This document shows, one piece after another, positions 35,525 to 44,942 of a stretch of 64,000 nucleotides of DNA. Location of the stretch: assembly GCA_021324095.1 (NCBI GenBank), contig JAJPJT010000024.1, forward strand, positions 59,394 to 123,393. The letters run 5' to 3'. The translations under genes were made by a program, and so were the position numbers. The notes under the pieces are model-generated. The model did no database searches, had not been told where the DNA came from, and saw nothing but the letters and a program-made list of their open reading frames with translations. The stretch is from Gammaproteobacteria bacterium. Its GTDB lineage: Bacteria; Pseudomonadota; Gammaproteobacteria; Xanthomonadales; Rhodanobacteraceae. Position 1 is the first letter of the stretch, and each line of letters begins with the position of its first letter.

Positions 35525-35905
35525 CGTGATGCCCCTGTGCCCCGTGATTTGTGCCGCATTGATAACGCAGACCGGGAAGCACGAACCGGACCAGCATCAC
35601 GAAACGGGCCATTTTTCCGACGAACGGTAGCGTCCTCCCGACAGGCGGCAGAATGCGCTGAAATCGTGTGGGACGGGTGGGCCTTTGCGCGACAGAGCCG
35701 ACGTCGCCGCGAGCGACATTGACCCGCAGATCCCCAAACAAGCTTGCGGGAATGGCCTTGCACGGTCCCTTCTCTGATGATGCAGCGGCCGCGCGGCGAC
35801 ACCCGGCCAAACTGGGCCGACAGCGTATGATCGGCGACGCGCGATGTAGGTGGAGCTGCAGGCTGCACCATCGTGACCGTTCGACGCACGTGCAGGAGTG
35901 CGACC
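35525..35905. other. Divergent spacer between the pilin operon and MFS gene
   Basis: 381 bp carrying the promoters of both divergent units. AGGAG at 35894-35898 is the ribosome site of the MFS gene. I found no repeat, RNA gene or confident promoter box here. Confidence 0.4.
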
Positions 35906-37291
35906 ATGACGTCCGGGAACGAAACCGACGGCGGCACAGCCAGCGCCGGATTGAGCACCGACTCGATCCTCGCGCGCATGGACCGCATCCCGGTCTGGAC
36001 CCTGCCGCGCTCGTACCTGGCCATCATCGGCATCGGCTACTTCTTCACGTTCTTCGACATCGCCGACATCGGCTACACGATGCCGGCCATCGCGAAGCAA
36101 TTCCGGCTGACGGGTTCCGAGGCGCTGTTCGTCGCCCTCGCGGTGGGGCTGGTCGGGTACGCGGTCGGTTCGATCGTCATCGGCGGTATTTCGGATCGGC
36201 TTGGCCGTTACCGGGTGCTGATCGCGACGCTCACCATCACCGCGATCGGATCGTTCCTCGATGCGACGGCGACCGGTGTCGTGACCCTCACGATCTGGCG
36301 TTTCGTGACCGGGATCGGCGTCGGCGCGGATCTGAACCTCGTCTCGACCTACATCGGCGAACTCGCACCCGCGCGCAGGCGCGGCCGGATATCGACCCTC
36401 ACCTTCCTGGTCGGCATCCTCGGCCAGGCGGTGACGCCGTTCGTCGCGCTCGCGCTGGTGCCGAATTTTTCCTACGGCTGGCGCCTGATGTTCGTGCTCG
36501 GCGGGCTGATCGCCACCATCGGCGTGGTCGCGCGGTTCAAGCTGCCGGAATCGCCACGCTGGCTCGCGCTGCATGGCCGGCTCGACGAAGCCGACAAGGT
36601 GGTCCGGCAGATGGAACAAGGCGCGGCACGACGCGGCATCCCGCTCGCGGAGCCCCAGATCACCGAAGTTTCCGCCGAGCACCACACTTTCCCGTATCGC
36701 GCGCTGTTTGCGCGTCCCTACGGCACGCGTCTCGGCGTGCTCGTCGCGATGTGGTTCTTCTGGTACATCGGCAATTATGCCTTTCTGGGCGATGCCGCCT
36801 CGCTGCTCAGCGCGCACGGCACCAGCATCGCCGATTCCATCCTGTTCCTCGGCATCGGCGCCGTCGGATACCCGGTAGGTGCGATCATCATGGCCGTCAT
36901 CGCCGATCGCGTGGAACGCCGGCTCCTGATCTTCGGCTCGACGATCGTTTGGCTGGCCGGCATGATCCTGATCGGCAGCATGGCGAGCAATGCGATTTTG
37001 ACGCTGGGCTCCTTCTTGGCGTCACTCGCGCTCGGACTCTACCTCCAGGTCGCCTACACCTACACGGCGGAACTCTTCCCCACCCGCGCCCGATCGAGCG
37101 GTTTTTCGCTCTCCGACGGCATCGGCCATGGGGGCGGCGCGGTGGGCGCGTTGCTTCTGCCCACCGTGATCGGGGCCACCTCGTTTTTCATCGGGTTCCT
37201 CGGCATCGGGATTACCGGACTCATTGCGGGTTTGATCGCGCTGCTGGGCCCGCGTACCAGCGGCCGCCGGCTGGAAGACGTGTCGCACTGA
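35906..37291 (+). CDS. MFS transporter of the sugar/metabolite:H+ symporter type
   Basis: An inner-membrane carrier of 461 residues from the ATG at 35906, chosen because AGGAG lies 7 bases upstream. Twelve hydrophobic segments are visible. The loop 2-3 motif GGISDRLGRYRVLI, the loop 4-5 RxxxG-type TYIGELAPARRRGRIS and FKLPESPRWL after helix 6 place it in the sugar-porter/SHS-like branch. The second-half counterpart reads MAVIADRVERRLLIF. The substrate might be a sugar acid, aromatic acid or sialic-acid-like compound; the sequence alone does not decide. It stands alone, with 108 bp to the MCE operon. Confidence 0.88.
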   Translation: MTSGNETDGGTASAGLSTDSILARMDRIPVWTLPRSYLAIIGIGYFFTFFDIADIGYTMPAIAKQFRLTGSEALFVALAVGLVGYAVGSIVIGGISDRLGRYRVLIATLTITAIGSFLDATATGVVTLTIWRFVTGIGVGADLNLVSTYIGELAPARRRGRISTLTFLVGILGQAVTPFVALALVPNFSYGWRLMFVLGGLIATIGVVARFKLPESPRWLALHGRLDEADKVVRQMEQGAARRGIPLAEPQITEVSAEHHTFPYRALFARPYGTRLGVLVAMWFFWYIGNYAFLGDAASLLSAHGTSIADSILFLGIGAVGYPVGAIIMAVIADRVERRLLIFGSTIVWLAGMILIGSMASNAILTLGSFLASLALGLYLQVAYTYTAELFPTRARSSGFSLSDGIGHGGGAVGALLLPTVIGATSFFIGFLGIGITGLIAGLIALLGPRTSGRRLEDVSH

Positions 37292-37399
37292 CGGGCCGTT
37301 GCATTCGAGCGTTCCGGATTCCTTCATGCGGCAAATACGAATGCCCGGCTAGGCTCATGCCAACCACCATACGAGGGGCATCGTCCGGCTGTACCGCTG

Positions 37400-38515
37400 A
37401 TGGCAACAACTTCGTCCGACGCAACATGGAAGCGCGAGAACGACGCCGAGATAAGCTTGGCGGGTTCGTGGAAGTTGCTTTTGGACGCCCGTCGGCGCCG
37501 GCGCCTCGCACGCGAACTTGGCGGACTCGATTCCCCGCGTGCCTACGGCTGGAACCTCAAGCAGGTCGAGGCGCTGGACAGCGCGGGAGCCCGCCTGCTG
37601 TGGGACGTCTGGGGCCGGCAATTGCCGGACCGGTTCGAATGCCAGGACGATCACCGGCACTGGTTCAGTTGGCTCCAGGACACCAGTTTCCCCGCTCCGC
37701 CGGTTCCTCATCGGCTGGATGAGGCGATCGAACGCGTCCAGCAAGGCGTCCTCGGCTTCGTCCGGGTCGTCGGCGGCATTCTGTTGCTGGTCGGACAATT
37801 GATGGTGGAGGTGGCTTACTGCGTGCGCCATCCGCGTCAAATTCCGGTGCGGGAAATCGCGGCCACCATCTTCCACGTCGGCGCCGCACCGATGCTGCTG
37901 CTGGGTCTGGTCGGCTTCGCGATCGGCGTCGTGATGGCCATCCAGATCGGCATGACACTGCAGCAGTTCGGTGCTCCGATGATGATCATCCAGATGATGG
38001 GACTCGCGGTGCTGCGCGAGTTGGGGCCGGTGATTGCCGGGCTGATCCTGGCCGGACGCTCGGGTTCGGCGATCACTGCCGGGATCGGTGCCATGCACCT
38101 GACCGGCGAATACGACGCGCTCCGGGCGTTCGGATCCTCGCCCAGCTTGCGGCTCGCGCTGCCGCGGGTGGTCGGCGCCACCATCAGCGTGCCGTTGCTG
38201 GTGGTCTGGACGGATATCGCCGCACTGTTCGGCGGTGCGCTCACCGGGCAATTGGACCTCGGCGTCGGCTACAAGCTGTTCCTCTCCAAATTGCCGGAGA
38301 GCGTCCAGATCGTGAATTTCTGGATTGGTCTCGGCAAGGGTGCGCTATTTGGCCTGACCATCGCGCTGATCGGCTGTTATTTCGGCATGACCGCCCCGCC
38401 TAACACGGCGGGTTTGAGCCGCAACACGACGCTGTCGGTGGTGGTCAGCCTGACGCTGATCCTGGTTTTCGACGCCAGTTCGGGCGCGTTGCTGACCAAC
38501 GTCGGACTGCTGTGA
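37400..38515 (+). CDS. MlaE-family lipid ABC permease with N-terminal STAS-like domain
   Basis: The 371-residue inner-membrane permease of an MCE lipid transporter. Residues 1-95 form a soluble domain with STAS features (VEALDSAGARLLWDVW), equivalent to MlaB fused to MlaE. The permease half has FHVGAAPMLLLGLVGFAIGVVMAIQ, the coupling region VLRELGPVIAGLILAGRSGSAITAGIGAM and TGEYDALRAFGSSP, all hallmarks of the MlaE family. It is followed by ATPase, MCE and lipoprotein genes in close order, so this is a complete four-gene operon. It probably moves phospholipids between the inner and outer membranes. Confidence 0.92.
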   Translation: MATTSSDATWKRENDAEISLAGSWKLLLDARRRRRLARELGGLDSPRAYGWNLKQVEALDSAGARLLWDVWGRQLPDRFECQDDHRHWFSWLQDTSFPAPPVPHRLDEAIERVQQGVLGFVRVVGGILLLVGQLMVEVAYCVRHPRQIPVREIAATIFHVGAAPMLLLGLVGFAIGVVMAIQIGMTLQQFGAPMMIIQMMGLAVLRELGPVIAGLILAGRSGSAITAGIGAMHLTGEYDALRAFGSSPSLRLALPRVVGATISVPLLVVWTDIAALFGGALTGQLDLGVGYKLFLSKLPESVQIVNFWIGLGKGALFGLTIALIGCYFGMTAPPNTAGLSRNTTLSVVVSLTLILVFDASSGALLTNVGLL

Positions 38516-38525
38516 CGGTGCCGCG

Positions 38526-39332
38526 ATGAATACCGAAACCGGCGAAGCGGTCATCGAAGTGAAGAACCTGCACAAGCGGCTCGGCGGCCAGCCCGTCCAC
38601 GAAGGCATCGATCTCGAAGTCCGGCGCGGCGAATTGATGTCCGTGATCGGTGCGTCAGGGTCAGGCAAGACGACCCTGCTGCAGCAGATCATCGGGCTGC
38701 TGCCGCCGGACGAGGGCGAAATCCGGGTCCTGGGCCAGACGATCAACCAGCTCGAAGCGTGGGAAGCGCGGCTGCTGCGCCGCCGCTGGGGCGTGCTGTT
38801 CCAGCAGTCCGCGCTGTTCAGCGCGATGACGGTGTACGACAACCTCGCCTTTCCGGTGCGCGAATTGCGCAAGGAGGGCCTCAAGGTCGACGAGGACATG
38901 CTGCGCGAAGGCATCGCGCTGAAGTTGCACATGGTCGGCCTTGCGCCCGAAGACGCCTGGAAATACCCATACGAATTGTCCGGCGGCATGGCCAAGCGGG
39001 CAGCGCTGGCGCGCGCCCTGATGCTGGAAGCGGAACTGTTGTTCCTGGACGAACCCACCTCCGCGCTCGACCCCGCTGCGGCTTCGGAATTCGACACGCT
39101 GGTCGGGCAACTGCACGCTGAGTTGCATCTGACGGCGCTGATGATCACCCATGACATCTACAGCGTCGCCGCCCTGAGCAATCGCATCGCGGTCCTCGCC
39201 GACGGGAAGTTGATCACTGTCGGAACGCTGGAGGAAGTGGCCCGGTTCGAGCACCCGTTCATCGCGGATTTCTTCCGCTCGCGGCCGGGCGAGGACCGGT
39301 TGCGCAACGTGACGATCAACGAGGCCCGTTAG
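38526..39332 (+). CDS. ABC transporter ATPase (MlaF-like)
   Basis: A 268-residue ATP-binding subunit. Walker A is GASGSGKTT (residues 42-50), the Q-loop is FQQSALFSAMTVYDN, the signature is LSGGMAKR (151-158), Walker B is LLFLDEPTSALD (171-182) and the switch histidine is in MITHD. The LSGGMAKR form and the QQSALFSAMTVYDN Q-loop region are typical of MlaF rather than generic exporters. It starts 10 bp after the permease gene and is followed 2 bp later by the MCE gene. Confidence 0.94.
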   Translation: MNTETGEAVIEVKNLHKRLGGQPVHEGIDLEVRRGELMSVIGASGSGKTTLLQQIIGLLPPDEGEIRVLGQTINQLEAWEARLLRRRWGVLFQQSALFSAMTVYDNLAFPVRELRKEGLKVDEDMLREGIALKLHMVGLAPEDAWKYPYELSGGMAKRAALARALMLEAELLFLDEPTSALDPAAASEFDTLVGQLHAELHLTALMITHDIYSVAALSNRIAVLADGKLITVGTLEEVARFEHPFIADFFRSRPGEDRLRNVTINEAR

Positions 39333-39334
39333 CC

Positions 39335-40270
39335 ATGGAGAACCGCACCCACGCCATCATCGCCGTCAGTTTCCTGGTGGTGTTTTCGCTGGGCGCGGTG
39401 CTGGTCTATTACTGGCTGTCGAATCAGCAGAATGAACCCTTGGTCTACGAGATCGTCACCAGCCAGTCGGTGGGAGGGCTGTCGGCGCAATCGAAGGTCG
39501 AGTTCAAGGGCATCGAAGTCGGGCATGTCACGCAGCTCGGATTCGATCCGAATGACAGGGCCAAGGTCAAGATGACGATCAACCTCAAACCGAACACCTA
39601 CGTCACTCATGCGACCTATGCCGAGGTCGCGATGCAGGGTTTGACCGGCGGCAGCGTGCTGGAATTGAAGCTCGGCAAGGGCAGCAACGCGCCGCTCGCG
39701 ACCGACCCCAGGCATCCGGCACGCATTCCGATGCGCGAGGGGCTGATCGGATCGCTGATGACTTCCGCGCGCGCGGACATGCAGCAAATCCATGAGCTGC
39801 TGACGAGCGCGAACAAGATCCTCGACGCGAGCAACCGTGAACACGTCGCCAAATCGCTGCAGCAGATCGACGCGGTCACCCGTCAGCTCGCCACGATCGA
39901 AGCGCAACTGCCGGCGCTGGTGCAAAACGTGCAGCGCAGCGTCACCCAGAGCCACGCATTGCTGGCCGACGCCGACAAAGCCGTCCGCGACGCGCAACCG
40001 ACGATCCGCAACGCAGCGCAGCTTGAGGCATCCGTCGAGGCGCTCGCGCGTTCGAGCCGGCAACTGAGCGAAAAACTGAACCGGCAAACCGTGCCCAATT
40101 TCGATGCACTGAGCCGGAACCTGCTGCGCACGTCGCGGCAACTCGACGAACTGTTGCGCGAATTGAAGGCCAAGCCGCAAAGCCTGATCTTCGGCCCACC
40201 CAAACCTCCGCCCGGTCCCGGCGAACCCGGTTTCAAGCGCGGCGAACAGGAGAATCCCGGCCATGAATAG
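39335..40270 (+). CDS. MCE-domain protein (MlaD-like)
   Basis: A 311-residue substrate-binding component. It has one N-terminal membrane anchor (HAIIAVSFLVVFSLGAVLVYYWL) and a single MCE domain around residues 38-120 (VGGLSAQSKVEFKGIEVGHVTQLGFDPND and YAEVAMQGLTGGSVLELKLGKG). The C-terminal 180 residues are Gln/Leu-rich heptad-like helices (from about residue 140), expected to form a periplasmic coiled-coil needle or tunnel as in longer MCE proteins. It overlaps the next gene by 8 bp. The protein is larger than E. coli MlaD (183 residues), closer to PqiB/LetB-type helical extensions though with one MCE copy. Confidence 0.92.
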   Translation: MENRTHAIIAVSFLVVFSLGAVLVYYWLSNQQNEPLVYEIVTSQSVGGLSAQSKVEFKGIEVGHVTQLGFDPNDRAKVKMTINLKPNTYVTHATYAEVAMQGLTGGSVLELKLGKGSNAPLATDPRHPARIPMREGLIGSLMTSARADMQQIHELLTSANKILDASNREHVAKSLQQIDAVTRQLATIEAQLPALVQNVQRSVTQSHALLADADKAVRDAQPTIRNAAQLEASVEALARSSRQLSEKLNRQTVPNFDALSRNLLRTSRQLDELLRELKAKPQSLIFGPPKPPPGPGEPGFKRGEQENPGHE

Positions 40271-40952
40271 GACGTGCCTGATCAAAGCCTGCTTGTTCAA
40301 AACAGCGCTCGCCGCCTGTGCCTGCGTGCTGTTGCTCGCAAGCTGCGCGCAGGCTTCGAAACAGGTATTCCCCAAGCATTACACACTCGGGGAATCGGCG
40401 GCACCGGCGGCGCAACACGCGCCCGCAACCTCCGAAGCCGGCTCGATCCTTGAGGTGACCCGCATCGACGTGCCGCCATGGTTGCAGGGCACCGACCTCT
40501 ATTACCGGCTCGACTACAAGCACGACGACCAGATTGCGGCGTACGCATTGTCGGACTGGGTCGCGCCTCCCGCGCGGATGCTGGAGCAAATGATCCAGAA
40601 CACCTTGGCCGCGGACGGTGCATGGCGGTTGGTGCTCGGACCCGCCAGCCCGGCAAAGGCGGACCTCAGTCTGCACATCCGGCTGGATGATTTCAGCCAG
40701 ATGTTCACGAGCCCGCAGCAAAGCTATGGAGTGCTCGACGCGACCGCGACGCTGGTCGACACGCAAGATGGCAACGCCGTCGCGCAACGGCATTTCCACG
40801 TTCGGGAACAGGCACCCAGCGCGGATGCGGCGGGCGGCGTCAAGGCCCTGAACCGCGCGAGCCGGCAGTTTGCCGACGAATTGCAGCAGTGGCTGGGGAC
40901 AGCGGCGAAACGAACGATGCCGGGTCCGTCAGCTGCGCGCCGGGAGCGGTAA
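40263..40952 (+). CDS. PqiC-like auxiliary lipoprotein of the MCE transporter
   Basis: A 229-residue lipoprotein. The N-terminus is a lipoprotein signal with lipobox LASC (Cys28). The body matches the ABC-type transport auxiliary (PqiC/DUF330-like) family: YTLGES, LEVTRIDVPPWLQGTDLYYRLD, YALSDWVAPPARMLEQMIQNTL and a C-terminal NRASRQFADELQQWL. The family sits on the inner face of the outer membrane or in the periplasm and works with MCE tunnels. It is the last gene of the four-gene operon. Confidence 0.88.
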   Translation: MNRTCLIKACLFKTALAACACVLLLASCAQASKQVFPKHYTLGESAAPAAQHAPATSEAGSILEVTRIDVPPWLQGTDLYYRLDYKHDDQIAAYALSDWVAPPARMLEQMIQNTLAADGAWRLVLGPASPAKADLSLHIRLDDFSQMFTSPQQSYGVLDATATLVDTQDGNAVAQRHFHVREQAPSADAAGGVKALNRASRQFADELQQWLGTAAKRTMPGPSAARRER

Positions 40953-41544
40953 GCAAGATACTGTTCGCGCTGAGCCCGTTCGACAGGCTCACGACAGGCT
41001 ACGTGACCGCAGGTCACGAGTCAAAGCGCCGCGCCGTTGTCCTTCAACTTCGACGCTTGGTGTCTACGCTCTGGACGAAAGACGCTTTGAACCAATGCAA
41101 CTCATGAAGTCCACGCGCAGCGCAGGACCCGCGCAGCGACTCCCGCCGGCCAGACCGAACGGTCGACCTCTCCGCCAATGGTGTGATATGGGTCAAAAAG
41201 TGCGACCCGGAAGCTTGCGCACTCCTTGCCGATCCACTATGCTGCGCCGCAGCAACACGAGTCACGCGGCCAAGTTCGCGCAGTGTTTCAAGGCTGTGCA
41301 ACGTCCGCCCTCAACCCTGTTCAAAATCCAGCATCACGATCAGCCGTGATCCGCCGCCGCGCCAGGCGCGGCAGGAACGCCTTCTCCCCCGCTGCAGGAA
41401 CTGCAGCATCCCCGCCTATCCGCAGCTTTCAATGCGTCCGCGCCACCTCGGCACCGGTTATGCATGAGGCACTGCGGCCGCGGGCGATCCGATTCCTACG
41501 ACCACTTTCCGGTCCACCGATTCGCCTCCAGGTCCACGCTCTCC
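40953..41544. other. 592-bp intergenic stretch with small palindromes, no convincing gene
   Basis: It contains TGAGCC/GGCTCA flanking a TTCGACA loop (about 40973-40990), a perfect 7-bp hairpin CGTGACC/GGTCACG at 41002-41018 that may terminate the MCE operon, and GGGTC/GACCC around 41188-41207. Frames crossing it give no family-like protein. Base composition is less GC-rich than the neighbours. It probably holds the promoter of the exported protein that follows. Confidence 0.5.
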
Positions 41545-42087
41545 ATGAAACGACTCCTCGCCTCAACCCTCGCCGCCGCGCTGCTCGTCGGCTCGGCCGT
41601 CTCCGCCACGGCCTCCACGCTTCCCGCCGGGGTGACCGCCGTGCCGCTCGCCGTCGTGACCAATGACCGCGATGCCAGCGTCAGCCGCCTCGAGTTGATG
41701 GTGGATGCGCAAGCCACCGTCCGCGGCATCTACCTGGAAACCACTGCGAATTCTGCGAGCGCTCCCACCGCCGATTCGGGACAGGTGTACCCGCTCGCGA
41801 GCATCGAAAGCCAGGATGGCGTGGTGCTCGGCCAAGGTCAGGGTGTGAAGGCGATCTTCCTGCGCGGTTCGATTGCATCGCGCGACGGGCAGGGTTCGCT
41901 GGTCATCCGTTACCTGACCAACGGCGTGTTCAAGCACTACTCCGAATGCAAGATCGGCTTGGAGCGCCTGGGACCGCACGACTGGCAACTGGTCAACGCC
42001 TATGACGGTCAGCCGATCCAGCAGATCGAGGTCAAGACCTGGGCGTTGGGCATCTCGACGCTCGAGAACGTCTGCCCGACGGCGTAA
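41545..42087 (+). CDS. Exported protein of unknown function
   Basis: A 180-residue protein that I do not recognise. Residues 1-23 are a classic Sec signal peptide (MKRLLASTLAAALLVGSAVS, then ATA before the cut), so it is periplasmic or secreted. The mature part is about 155 residues, beta-rich by appearance, with two cysteines (SECKIGL and ENVCPTA) that could pair. It has no membrane helices and no lipobox. Internal phrases include AVPLAVVTNDRDASVSRLEL and KAIFLRGSIASRDGQGSLVI. A hairpin follows the gene at 42108-42131. It lies between the MCE operon and fleQ and may be independent of both. The start was set at the ATG preceding the signal sequence. Confidence 0.75.
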   Translation: MKRLLASTLAAALLVGSAVSATASTLPAGVTAVPLAVVTNDRDASVSRLELMVDAQATVRGIYLETTANSASAPTADSGQVYPLASIESQDGVVLGQGQGVKAIFLRGSIASRDGQGSLVIRYLTNGVFKHYSECKIGLERLGPHDWQLVNAYDGQPIQQIEVKTWALGISTLENVCPTA

Positions 42088-42107
42088 CGCGCCCCCGTAT
42101 GCCACGT

Positions 42108-42131
42108 GCCGGCGAGCGATGGCTTGCCGGC
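42108..42131 (+). terminator. Hairpin after the exported protein gene
   Basis: GCCGGCGAGC at 42108-42117 pairs with GCTTGCCGGC at 42122-42131 (one G-T style mismatch) around GATG. No T tract follows. Confidence 0.5.
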
Positions 42132-42216
42132 GCCTTCGCCGCCTTGCTTATTCCCGAAGAACCTGCACAACCAGTCGGACCCAAGTGCAGCCCGCTTGAA
42201 TGATCGGAGCCAGAAC

Positions 42217-42248
42217 GCCACTGCCGCGTGTAATCACCCGGCAGTGGC
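42217..42248 (-). terminator. Hairpin spanning the fleQ stop codon
   Basis: GCCACTGCCG at 42217-42226 pairs perfectly with CGGCAGTGGC at 42239-42248 over 10 bp, with a 12-nt loop containing the fleQ stop. Likely a terminator or 3'-end stabiliser for the minus-strand flagellar transcript. Confidence 0.5.
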
Positions 42249-43640
42249 ATCGGCCTGAAGCTGGTACTTGCGCAGCTTCTCGACCAGCGTCGTGCGGCGC
42301 ATGCTCAGCAGCCTGGCCGCATGTGCGACCACGCCATCGGAGGCGGCCAACGCCTGCCGAATCAGGCCGACCTCGATGTCGGCGAGATGGTCACGCAGGT
42401 TGAGTCCGCCGTCGAGCAACGGCTCGGCACCCTCGCCGGCGGCCGCAGCGACCTCCTGTCCGTCGTCGATCGACGCACCAGACTGCGGTGACACCCCGAA
42501 CAGCTCGAGCTTGCGCGGTTCGCGGTATTGCGCCGGCAGGTCTGCGACGCGCACCGGAGCCGCGGGATAAAGGATCGCCAAGCGCTCGATCAGATTGCCG
42601 AGTTCGCGCACGTTGCCGGGCCATGGATAACCGGAAAGGGCATGCAATGCCTCCTGGGTCAGGCGGGCGGGCAGCAGTCCACGGTATTGCAGTCGCTGGT
42701 TGAATTCTTCGATCAGCACCGGCAGGTCCTCTCTGCGGGTGCGCAGTGGCGGCAATTCGACCGGAAACACGTTGAGACGATAGAACAAGTCCTCGCGGAA
42801 CCTGCCGTCCTGGATGGACTGGGCGAGGTTGCGATGCGTCGCGGCGATGATGCGCACGTCGCAGCGGATCGACTTGTTGCCGCCGACGCGCTCGAAGCAG
42901 CGCTCCTGCAGGACACGCAGCAACTTGACCTGCATCGGCAGGCTCATGTCGCCGATTTCGTCCAGCAGCAGGGTGCCGCCTTCGGCCATTTCGAAGCGGC
43001 CCTTGCGGGTGCTGATGGCGCCCGTGAATGCGCCCTTCTCATGACCGAACAGCTCGCTTTCAAGCAGATCCGGCGGGATCGCGCCGCAGTTGATCGCAAT
43101 GAACGGTTTGTCCCGCCGCGGCGAGCATTCGTGGATGAATTGCGCCACCAGTTCCTTGCCGGTGCCGGACTCGCCCAGCACCAACACGCTGGAATCGAAC
43201 GGTGACACCCTCCGGATCAGGCTGTGCAACAAGCGCACCGGGGCAGAATTGCCGACAAAGCGACGGTCGTCCGTGGAGCGACTGCCGACGGTGCGCGGTG
43301 CACAAATGCGCAGCGCGTCGCCCAGCGAATCGAGATCATTCGGGGCTCCGACCGTGCGGACCTCGACACCCAAGCGGAGCAAGGCAGGCAGGTCGGGGGA
43401 GTCCGCGCTGACCAGCAACGGTACCGAGCGGCGGCGTTCGTCGAGCAGATCGAGGCGCGTCTGCACTGCCGATACGGCCTCATTAGGGCCGACGTACACG
43501 GCGCAACAGTTCAGTGCATCGTCCTGCGCGTGGGTTGAATCGGGATTGAGTGGAAAGTATCCGATGCTTTCGAGATACGAGCCAATGGTGGTTGCACGAG
43601 TCGTGTCGGATTCGAGAAGTAAAACCGGGAAGGCGTGCAT
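42234..43640 (-). CDS. fleQ: FleQ/FlrA-type sigma-54 activator, flagellar master regulator
   Basis: A 468-residue enhancer-binding protein starting with ATG at 43640 ([20 protein letters not shown]). The N-terminal FleQ domain is a degenerate receiver. The AAA+ domain has Walker A GESGTGKE (156-163), the sigma-54 contact GAFTGA (203-208), Walker B TLLLDE (223-228) and the arginine-rich sensor segments. The C-terminal Fis-type HTH reads [23 protein letters not shown]. It is expected to drive the three -24/-12 promoters found here (fliE, fliD, fliL). In relatives FleQ also binds cyclic di-GMP. The long upstream frame has no homology and overlaps the PilZ gene, so it was dropped. Confidence 0.93.
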   Translation of the reverse strand: MHAFPVLLLESDTTRATTIGSYLESIGYFPLNPDSTHAQDDALNCCAVYVGPNEAVSAVQTRLDLLDERRRSVPLLVSADSPDLPALLRLGVEVRTVGAPNDLDSLGDALRICAPRTVGSRSTDDRRFVGNSAPVRLLHSLIRRVSPFDSSVLVLGESGTGKELVAQFIHECSPRRDKPFIAINCGAIPPDLLESELFGHEKGAFTGAISTRKGRFEMAEGGTLLLDEIGDMSLPMQVKLLRVLQERCFERVGGNKSIRCDVRIIAATHRNLAQSIQDGRFREDLFYRLNVFPVELPPLRTRREDLPVLIEEFNQRLQYRGLLPARLTQEALHALSGYPWPGNVRELGNLIERLAILYPAAPVRVADLPAQYREPRKLELFGVSPQSGASIDDGQEVAAAAGEGAEPLLDGGLNLRDHLADIEVGLIRQALAASDGVVAHAARLLSMRRTTLVEKLRKYQLQADATAG

Positions 43641-43906
43641 GATGTGCGAAAGATCCCTGGCAGCAGAATTGTTATTGGACACGTTAGGGGCCCATTCACA
43701 TTCCGTGCCATGTGCGACAGGAATCCGGCGTGGTGCTGACAAGATTCCGACAAGCACATGAAACTGCAAAACCTTCACGATCGCATTGCACGAGTGACAC
43801 GATTTCCCGACTGTGATGGGGGTTGTCGCTGCGAGCGGCCGAGCCAAACGGCCGACGCGCCTCGTCCGATGCAGTGACGTGCGCAGCCTGTGCCGAAAGT
43901 AATGGA

Positions 43907-44488
43907 TCAATCGCGCGTTTGCTGCGGCGGCACGGAATGCGGTTCGCGGCGTGCCTCGGCCAACTGTCGGCGGTGCTGGCGGAAAACCAGGTGTTCGATA
44001 CCCTGGCGGATGTCTTCGTCCAGTCCTTCGAAAGCGACGAAACCGCCCGACCCCGGTGGCGCGGCCGCGGTGACGCCGGGCAGTTCCAGCGGCAAGCCGA
44101 TGCAAGCGTCGAAGTGCAGGCACACCAGCATGCGCGTCCCCGGCGCGGGCGACGCCCAGCCCTCGATGAGGATTCCGCGCTGGTTGAAGCGCACCTTGCG
44201 CCGCGGCGGCAACTGCACATGGCCCAGCAGGTGTCGATTGAACATCTCCAGCAGGACATCGAGTTTTGCATCGATGCGCGTCAGAGCGGCTGCAACGGAT
44301 TCGTCCGCAGGCGGTTCTCCGCTGCGTTCGGCCAAGATGTTCAGCGTCGCCAGGACACCGGCGTCGAGTTGTTCCAACCGGGCGCGCCGAGGCACTTCGA
44401 GCGGTGCGTCCAGTGGCTCGCATGAAACCTGCAAGGCGCCTTCCCAGGCGATACGCTCACCGAAGGACTGCCAGGAATCCAGGGTCAT
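43907..44488 (-). CDS. PilZ-domain protein encoded in the flagellar cluster
   Basis: A 193-residue protein from the ATG at 44488 ([20 protein letters not shown]). The N-terminal 110 residues are helical ([40 protein letters not shown]). A PilZ-like beta-barrel follows ([34 protein letters not shown]), where [11 protein letters not shown] corresponds to the RxxxR-D/NxSxxG pattern in a weakened form, so cyclic di-GMP binding is uncertain. It lies between fleQ and fliT and probably links second-messenger level to flagellar function. Its exact role is not known. Confidence 0.72.
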   Translation of the reverse strand: MTLDSWQSFGERIAWEGALQVSCEPLDAPLEVPRRARLEQLDAGVLATLNILAERSGEPPADESVAAALTRIDAKLDVLLEMFNRHLLGHVQLPPRRKVRFNQRGILIEGWASPAPGTRMLVCLHFDACIGLPLELPGVTAAAPPGSGGFVAFEGLDEDIRQGIEHLVFRQHRRQLAEARREPHSVPPQQTRD

Positions 44489-44638
44489 CGCGGGTGTCCT
44501 CGTGGGGAATCGTGGTCGGACGCGCCTGCTGCCGGATTGTAGCGAGGGCGTGGCGGAGCGTTGCAACGTCTGCATGCATGCTGGAATCTGCTCCGGCCGG
44601 GGCGATCATCGCCGCGATTGCTGCGCGCCGTGACGGCT

Positions 44639-44929
44639 TCAGTCCTGGGCGGCATCCAGATACGCGCTGGCCGCCGCATAGCCGCGTTGCGAGTCGAGCA
44701 GGTTGCGACGTACCTCGGCGTGTGCCGAGGCGATTTCCGCCGACAGTTCTCTTTGTGCCTCGTTCAGTTGCGGCAACAAGCTTGGCGCATCCGCATGCAT
44801 GTAAAGATCCGGTTTCAGCAGTTGCGCGCGGCGCTCCTGCAGGCGGCCGAAGCCCGTCCAGTCTGCGGTCCTCGCTGCGGCCAGCATGGCACGGGTCAGA
44901 TCGAGCACTTCGGCAAGTGGCGAGTTCAT
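44639..44929 (-). CDS. fliT: FliT-like flagellar export chaperone
   Basis: A 96-residue, mostly helical protein from the ATG at 44929: MNSPLAEVLDLTRAMLAAAR, then ADWTGFGRLQERRAQLL, which matches the FliT motif of W-x-x-L/F-x-x-L-x-x-x-R. It ends in a helical tail (RGYAAASAYLDAAQD). FliT binds the cap protein FliD before export. It lies 13 bp after fliS in the order fliD-fliS-fliT. The ATG was preferred over the longer frame that overlaps fliS. Confidence 0.82.
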   Translation of the reverse strand: MNSPLAEVLDLTRAMLAAARTADWTGFGRLQERRAQLLKPDLYMHADAPSLLPQLNEAQRELSAEIASAHAEVRRNLLDSQRGYAAASAYLDAAQD

Positions 44930-44942
44930 GGTGAAGAGATCA

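Noticed and set aside
41226..41666. 146-residue frame overlapping the exported protein
   Set aside because: Runs into a gene with a clear signal peptide in another phase; Arg/Pro-rich.
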